In this document: positions 61,164 to 64,000 of the stretch, one piece after another
How the letters are laid out: every line of letters starts with the position of its first letter
Position numbering within the stretch: the stretch's first letter is position 1
The notes under the pieces: generated by a model
What the model was told of the DNA's origin: nothing
What the model saw: the letters and a program-made list of their open reading frames with translations, nothing else
Database searches by the model: none
Made by a program: the position numbers and the translations under genes
Source: Hujiaoplasma nucleasis
GTDB lineage: Bacteria > Bacillota_I > Bacilli_A > Izemoplasmatales > Hujiaoplasmataceae
Reading direction: 5' to 3'
DNA: 64,000 nt
Assembly (NCBI RefSeq): GCF_013745115.1
Contig: NZ_CP051151.1
Coordinates: 1,054,001 to 1,118,000, forward strand

Positions 61164-61164
61164 G

Positions 61165-61797
61165 TTAACCTTCTTTCACCATAGGAACAAATCTTACACC
61201 ATCAAGTTGAATCTTTTTTATGTTTTGATTTGATTTTTCTATCATCAATAAATTTTGAAAGACATGATCACCAAGGGGTATTATTAGTTTTCCTGGGTCA
61301 TTTAACTGATTTATTAGAGATGTAGGTACTTCTTTAGGTGCACAAGATACTATTATTTTATCATAAGGACTATAATCTATTAATCCTTCATAACCGTTAC
61401 CTAAATGAAAGAAGATATTATCATAGGATAATTCTTTTAATATATATTTAGCTTGTTTATGTATATACTCATTAATTTCAATGGTATAAACATGCTTAGA
61501 TAGTTCAGCCAAAATAGCGGTTTGATATCCTGATCCCGTTCCTATTTCCAATACCCTGTCTGTCTTCTTAATGTTAAGCTTATCAATCATATAAGCTATG
61601 ATATATGGTTGAGATATGGTTTGATTAAAACCTATAGACAAGGGATAGTCTCCATAAGCAAAAGATTGATCAAATTTAGATACAAATAAGTGCCTTTTTA
61701 CCTTTAAGAAAGCATTGAGGATTCTTTCATCAACAATACCTCTCATCTTTATTTGATGATCAACCATATCTTTTCTTAAAATCATATAATCATTCAT
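61165..61797 (-). CDS. pcm: Protein-L-isoaspartate O-methyltransferase
   Basis: Pcm methylates isoaspartyl residues so that damaged proteins can be repaired. The 210 residues include the SAM motif VLEIGTGSGYQTAILAEL and the lead-in GFNQTISQPYIIAYM, both diagnostic. Start follows GGTGGG at 6 nt. It is coupled to the following lipoprotein gene. Pcm is uncommon in Firmicutes, so acquisition is possible. Confidence 0.93.
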   Translation of the reverse strand: MNDYMILRKDMVDHQIKMRGIVDERILNAFLKVKRHLFVSKFDQSFAYGDYPLSIGFNQTISQPYIIAYMIDKLNIKKTDRVLEIGTGSGYQTAILAELSKHVYTIEINEYIHKQAKYILKELSYDNIFFHLGNGYEGLIDYSPYDKIIVSCAPKEVPTSLINQLNDPGKLIIPLGDHVFQNLLMIEKSNQNIKKIQLDGVRFVPMVKEG

Positions 61798-61842
61798 AGG
61801 TATCCCACCTCTATGATACCACTAATAATTTAATATTTAAAT

Positions 61843-61875
61843 AAAACAGGTGTTTGAATTTCAAACACCTGTTTT
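61843..61875 (-). terminator. Terminator after lipoprotein gene 61877-62338
   Basis: A 15-bp perfect stem (61843-61857 with 61861-61875, 3-nt loop) followed by a short TTTTATTT on the minus strand. It adjoins the stop codon. Confidence 0.82.
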
Positions 61876-61876
61876 A

Positions 61877-62338
61877 TTATTGACCTTGAAAAGCATTAAT
61901 GACTTCAGTCCACTTATCTAATGGATAAACTAAATAATAATCATAAATTAAATCACTGCCTTTAAATCCATCATCAATATCACCTAAAGTACCAAACATC
62001 GATAGGACAAATTCCTCAGCTTTAGTTTGTGTCTCGAAATCAATAATAACAGCCTTGGCAATGCCATTAGAATCATAAACAACATATACTTTGACAGCTC
62101 CATATGCTTGCCATTGTTCTAATGAATAATCGGCTTGAGTTGAGTTTTTTTCATCAATAAAATTATCTTCTTCAACCAAGGTATATCCTGCATCAAAAAA
62201 TCTTTCTTGAACGACTTGAAAAGAACTTAAGGTAATATCCTCGGTTGAATATTGAGGACTTTCAGTTGGGTCTTGAGAACAAGATATCAATACAAACATC
62301 AACCCTAAGATAGATAAGCTCATTAATAATTTTTTCAT
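61877..62338 (-). CDS. Small lipoprotein, array member
   Basis: A 153-residue lipoprotein with lipobox VLISC. The start at 62338 begins MKKLLMSLS and follows AAAGGGAAACA; upstream codons are rejected. The mature part has VVQERFFDAGYTLVEE, then AVKVYVVYDSNGIAKAVIIDFE, and a C-terminal helix, matching the layout of the other array members with a longer insert. Unknown function. Confidence 0.78.
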   Translation of the reverse strand: MKKLLMSLSILGLMFVLISCSQDPTESPQYSTEDITLSSFQVVQERFFDAGYTLVEEDNFIDEKNSTQADYSLEQWQAYGAVKVYVVYDSNGIAKAVIIDFETQTKAEEFVLSMFGTLGDIDDGFKGSDLIYDYYLVYPLDKWTEVINAFQGQ

Positions 62339-62386
62339 TGTTTCCCTTTTAACTTTCAAATTAATATATTTATACTATTAATATAT

Positions 62387-62414
62387 ATTTTATCTTAAAA
62401 TCTTATTTTGACAA
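62387..62414 (-). promoter_or_regulatory. Promoter of lipoprotein gene 61877-62338
   Basis: -35 TTGTCA (62414-62409), -10 TAAAAT (62392-62387), spacer 16 bp. Each array gene seems to have its own transcription signals here. Confidence 0.65.
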
Positions 62415-62496
62415 TATCCTTTCATGTATTTATATAAATAATCTTATTCTTTTCAAAAATATAATCAATACAATAGGAAAAATGTTATTCATTAAA

Positions 62497-62537
62497 GAAA
62501 AAACTCTAAAATAGGCAATTAACCTTTTTTAGAGTTT
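62497..62537 (-). terminator. Terminator after lipoprotein gene 62543-62911
   Basis: AAACTCTAAAA pairs with TTTTAGAGTTT (11 bp, 15-nt loop), followed by Ts on the minus strand. Confidence 0.78.
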
Positions 62538-62542
62538 GTTAT

Positions 62543-62911
62543 TTATTCACCTTTAAATATTAATCTCAACTCTTCAGTAGAAGATTGAATATATAAGTTC
62601 TTGTATACATATTGTTCATAATCTTCTTCTTTAGCATTGATGTCATCAAAAACATTTTTCAAAGCTCTTTCACTAGAAAACTCATAAATTAATCCTACAT
62701 ACTCATCTTCAGGGTCATAGACCATGTAAAGGTTTTTGAATTTCATATCTTCATCCATATTTGGAAAATATTTTTCAAGATCTTCTTCGCTCAACTTTTC
62801 CATACTATAACCTTCACTCTCAAGCCTTTCTTGAACAGTATCTAAACCACTACACGAGACTAAGGTAAAAGTTATTATTAAAATAATAAAAAATAATCCT
62901 AACTTTTTCAT
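62543..62911 (-). CDS. Small lipoprotein, array member
   Basis: A 122-residue lipoprotein (lipobox TLVSC). The mature protein has VQERLESEGYSMEKL, the strand YMVYDPEDEYVGLIYEF and the C-terminal YVYKNLYIQSSTEEL. Motif order and length match the next gene (63003), both ending in IxKGE, so they are clear paralogues. Ribosome site AGGAGC. Confidence 0.78.
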   Translation of the reverse strand: MKKLGLFFIILIITFTLVSCSGLDTVQERLESEGYSMEKLSEEDLEKYFPNMDEDMKFKNLYMVYDPEDEYVGLIYEFSSERALKNVFDDINAKEEDYEQYVYKNLYIQSSTEELRLIFKGE

Positions 62912-63002
62912 AATAAAATGCTCCTATACTTTTCAGATATTTTTTATTATACATGACAAATCACTTTTTGTATAGAAAATATGAACCTATCAATAACTAA
63001 TC

Positions 63003-63368
63003 TTATTCACCTTTAATAATACTCATGACCTCTTCAGATAAAGTTATAACAAACAAATTTTTATGAATCAATTCTTCATAATCCTCTATTGATTCTCCTT
63101 CTTCTTCAATAATATCTTCAAGAACGCCAGCACTTTTAAATTCAAATATGGTTGCGACCCATATATCATTATCATTATATACATGATAGATGGCTTTTAT
63201 TGATTCCTCTTCACCTTGAAACTCATCGACATCATCTTCATCAACTTCTTCAAGACGATATCCTTCATCTTCCAATCTATTTTCAGCTGATCCCATAGCA
63301 CTACATCCGACTAATATAAAAGAAAAAGCTAAAAACATAAATCCAAATAATGCTTTTCTTAATTTCAT
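63003..63368 (-). CDS. Small lipoprotein, array member
   Basis: A 121-residue lipoprotein (lipobox ILVGC) with ENRLEDEGYRLEEVDEDDVDEF, YHVYNDNDIWVATIFEF and LIHKNLFVITLSEEV. The mature part is very acidic. The second of two ATGs gives normal spacing from GGAGG. It lies 27 nt after the next gene and may share its transcript. Confidence 0.78.
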   Translation of the reverse strand: MKLRKALFGFMFLAFSFILVGCSAMGSAENRLEDEGYRLEEVDEDDVDEFQGEEESIKAIYHVYNDNDIWVATIFEFKSAGVLEDIIEEEGESIEDYEELIHKNLFVITLSEEVMSIIKGE

Positions 63369-63395
63369 CATATATCCTCCCTATTTTATATTTAC

Positions 63396-63779
63396 TTAAT
63401 CAATGATATCAATTAAGTATTGAACATCTTCGTCTGGCAATCCAAGTGCTGTAAAATATAGGTTTTTATAGAATAGTCCAGCAGCTTCTTCTCTACTTAA
63501 TTCTATTTTTTCTAAGTATTCATCAATAGAATCTTCATCAATAAATTCAATCATGAGTGCAACTTGTAAATCATCAGAATCTTTAATTTCATAGACACTT
63601 TCGATATATTCTAGCAATTTAACTTGTATTAGACTATTGATTTCCTCATCAGACATTTCAACCACAGTGTAACCCTCTTTTTCTAACTTTGAAATGGCTG
63701 AATCAACGGTTGAACAAGCAACCACAGTAAATAAGAGTACAAACCCAATCATTAATTTTAATACTTTTCTTAATTTCAT
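63396..63779 (-). CDS. Small lipoprotein, recently duplicated array member
   Basis: A 127-residue lipoprotein (lipobox TVVAC) with ISKLEKEGYTVVEMSDEE, LQVALMIEF and GLFYKNLYFTALG. Upstream and downstream flanks match those of the truncated copy that follows, so this is one unit of a 411-bp tandem duplication. The second ATG is used. Confidence 0.78.
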   Translation of the reverse strand: MKLRKVLKLMIGFVLLFTVVACSTVDSAISKLEKEGYTVVEMSDEEINSLIQVKLLEYIESVYEIKDSDDLQVALMIEFIDEDSIDEYLEKIELSREEAAGLFYKNLYFTALGLPDEDVQYLIDIID

Positions 63780-63806
63780 CATATATCCTCCCTATTTTAT
63801 ATTTAC

Positions 63807-64000
63807 TTAATCAATGATATCAATTAAGTATTGAACATCTTCGGCTGGCCCTTCAAGTGCTGCAAAATATAGGTTTTTATAGAATAGTCCAGCAGCTTCT
63901 TCTCTACTTATTTCTATTTTTTCTAAGTATTCATCAATAGAATCTTCATCATTATATACAAGCATAATAGAAACTTGTAAATCATCAGAATCTTTAATTT
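63807..64000 (-). CDS. Small lipoprotein, array member, partial at window edge
   Basis: The C-terminal 64 codons or so of a further paralogue whose start lies beyond the window. Its end, AEDVQYLIDIID, is the same as in the previous gene, and most codons agree. The change GNAS to a proline-containing segment before the end is one visible difference. Confidence 0.75.
   Translation of the reverse strand, partial: IKDSDDLQVSIMLVYNDEDSIDEYLEKIEISREEAAGLFYKNLYFAALEGPAEDVQYLIDIID

Larger units (their letters stand above)
63369..64000. repeat. Tandem duplication, 411-bp period
   Basis: Sequence from about 63369 recurs from about 63780, including the AGGAGG ribosome site, the intergenic segment and the 3' end of the lipoprotein gene. 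Identity is high, with scattered changes (for example GTCTGGCAATC against GGCTGGCCCTT). The right copy is cut by the window edge. Confidence 0.85.

Overview
The window is low-GC DNA (roughly 30-33% G+C by eye) with one complete rRNA operon and long, tightly packed operons of informational genes. TGA is a genuine stop here (for example at the ends of katA, atpI and the HAD phosphatase at 31607-32443), so this is not a Mycoplasma-type code. Very short intergenic gaps, an FtsK without a membrane domain, an rpsF-ssb-rpsR-gdpP-rplI-dnaB cluster, an F-type ATPase, a MEP-pathway gene (dxr), uppS and many small lipoproteins suggest a Bacillota lineage near the Mollicutes (Acholeplasmatales / Izemoplasmatales / Haloplasmatales type). 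That placement is inference; comparing the 16S at 7806-9345 would settle it.

Layout. 1-4360 is accessory: a small lipoprotein, a deleted IS-like relic, a large lipoprotein with a zinc-metallopeptidase motif, and an AAA ATPase bracketed by a duplicated tRNA-Glu 3' end (an integration scar). 4364-9520 is the rRNA operon on the minus strand (16S-23S-5S-tRNA-Asn-tRNA-Glu). 9648-17339 holds rseP-dxr-cdsA-uppS, then frr-pyrH-tsf-rpsB. 17499-25561 is one long operon: upp, atpZ, atpI, the eight ATP synthase genes and dut. 25657-31479 runs from a membrane protein through ftsK, lepB, rbgA and rnhB to a HAD phosphatase. 31607-35171 has a divergent HAD phosphatase and the SRP genes ffh, ylxM and ftsY. 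35375-44426 carries topA, then prmC, prfA, dnaB, an in-frame gdpP-rplI fusion, rpsR, ssb and rpsF. 44576-50578 has a lipoprotein, DUF1295, cinA-type, ychF, tatD and tkt. 50729-55036 is the str operon (rpsL-rpsG-fusA-tuf). 55366-60793 is a plus-strand accessory block: a Nudix hydrolase with a PLD-helicase-DUF3427 protein, then catalase under Fur/PerR-like boxes and a DUF454 membrane protein. 60825-64000 holds pcm and a tandem array of small paralogous lipoproteins that runs off the right edge.

How the genes work together. Most of the window is translation, ribosome maturation, protein targeting, replication and energy supply. Control is readable in many places: consensus sigma-A promoters with 16-18 bp spacers, intrinsic terminators, and leader hairpins before rpsF, rpsB and rpsL. 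The points most worth a second look are the gdpP-rplI fusion with a preserved internal Shine-Dalgarno, the tRNA-Glu scar around the ATPase, the Nudix plus PLD-helicase pair, the tandem hairpins in the rRNA spacer and rpsF leader, and the duplicating lipoprotein family.
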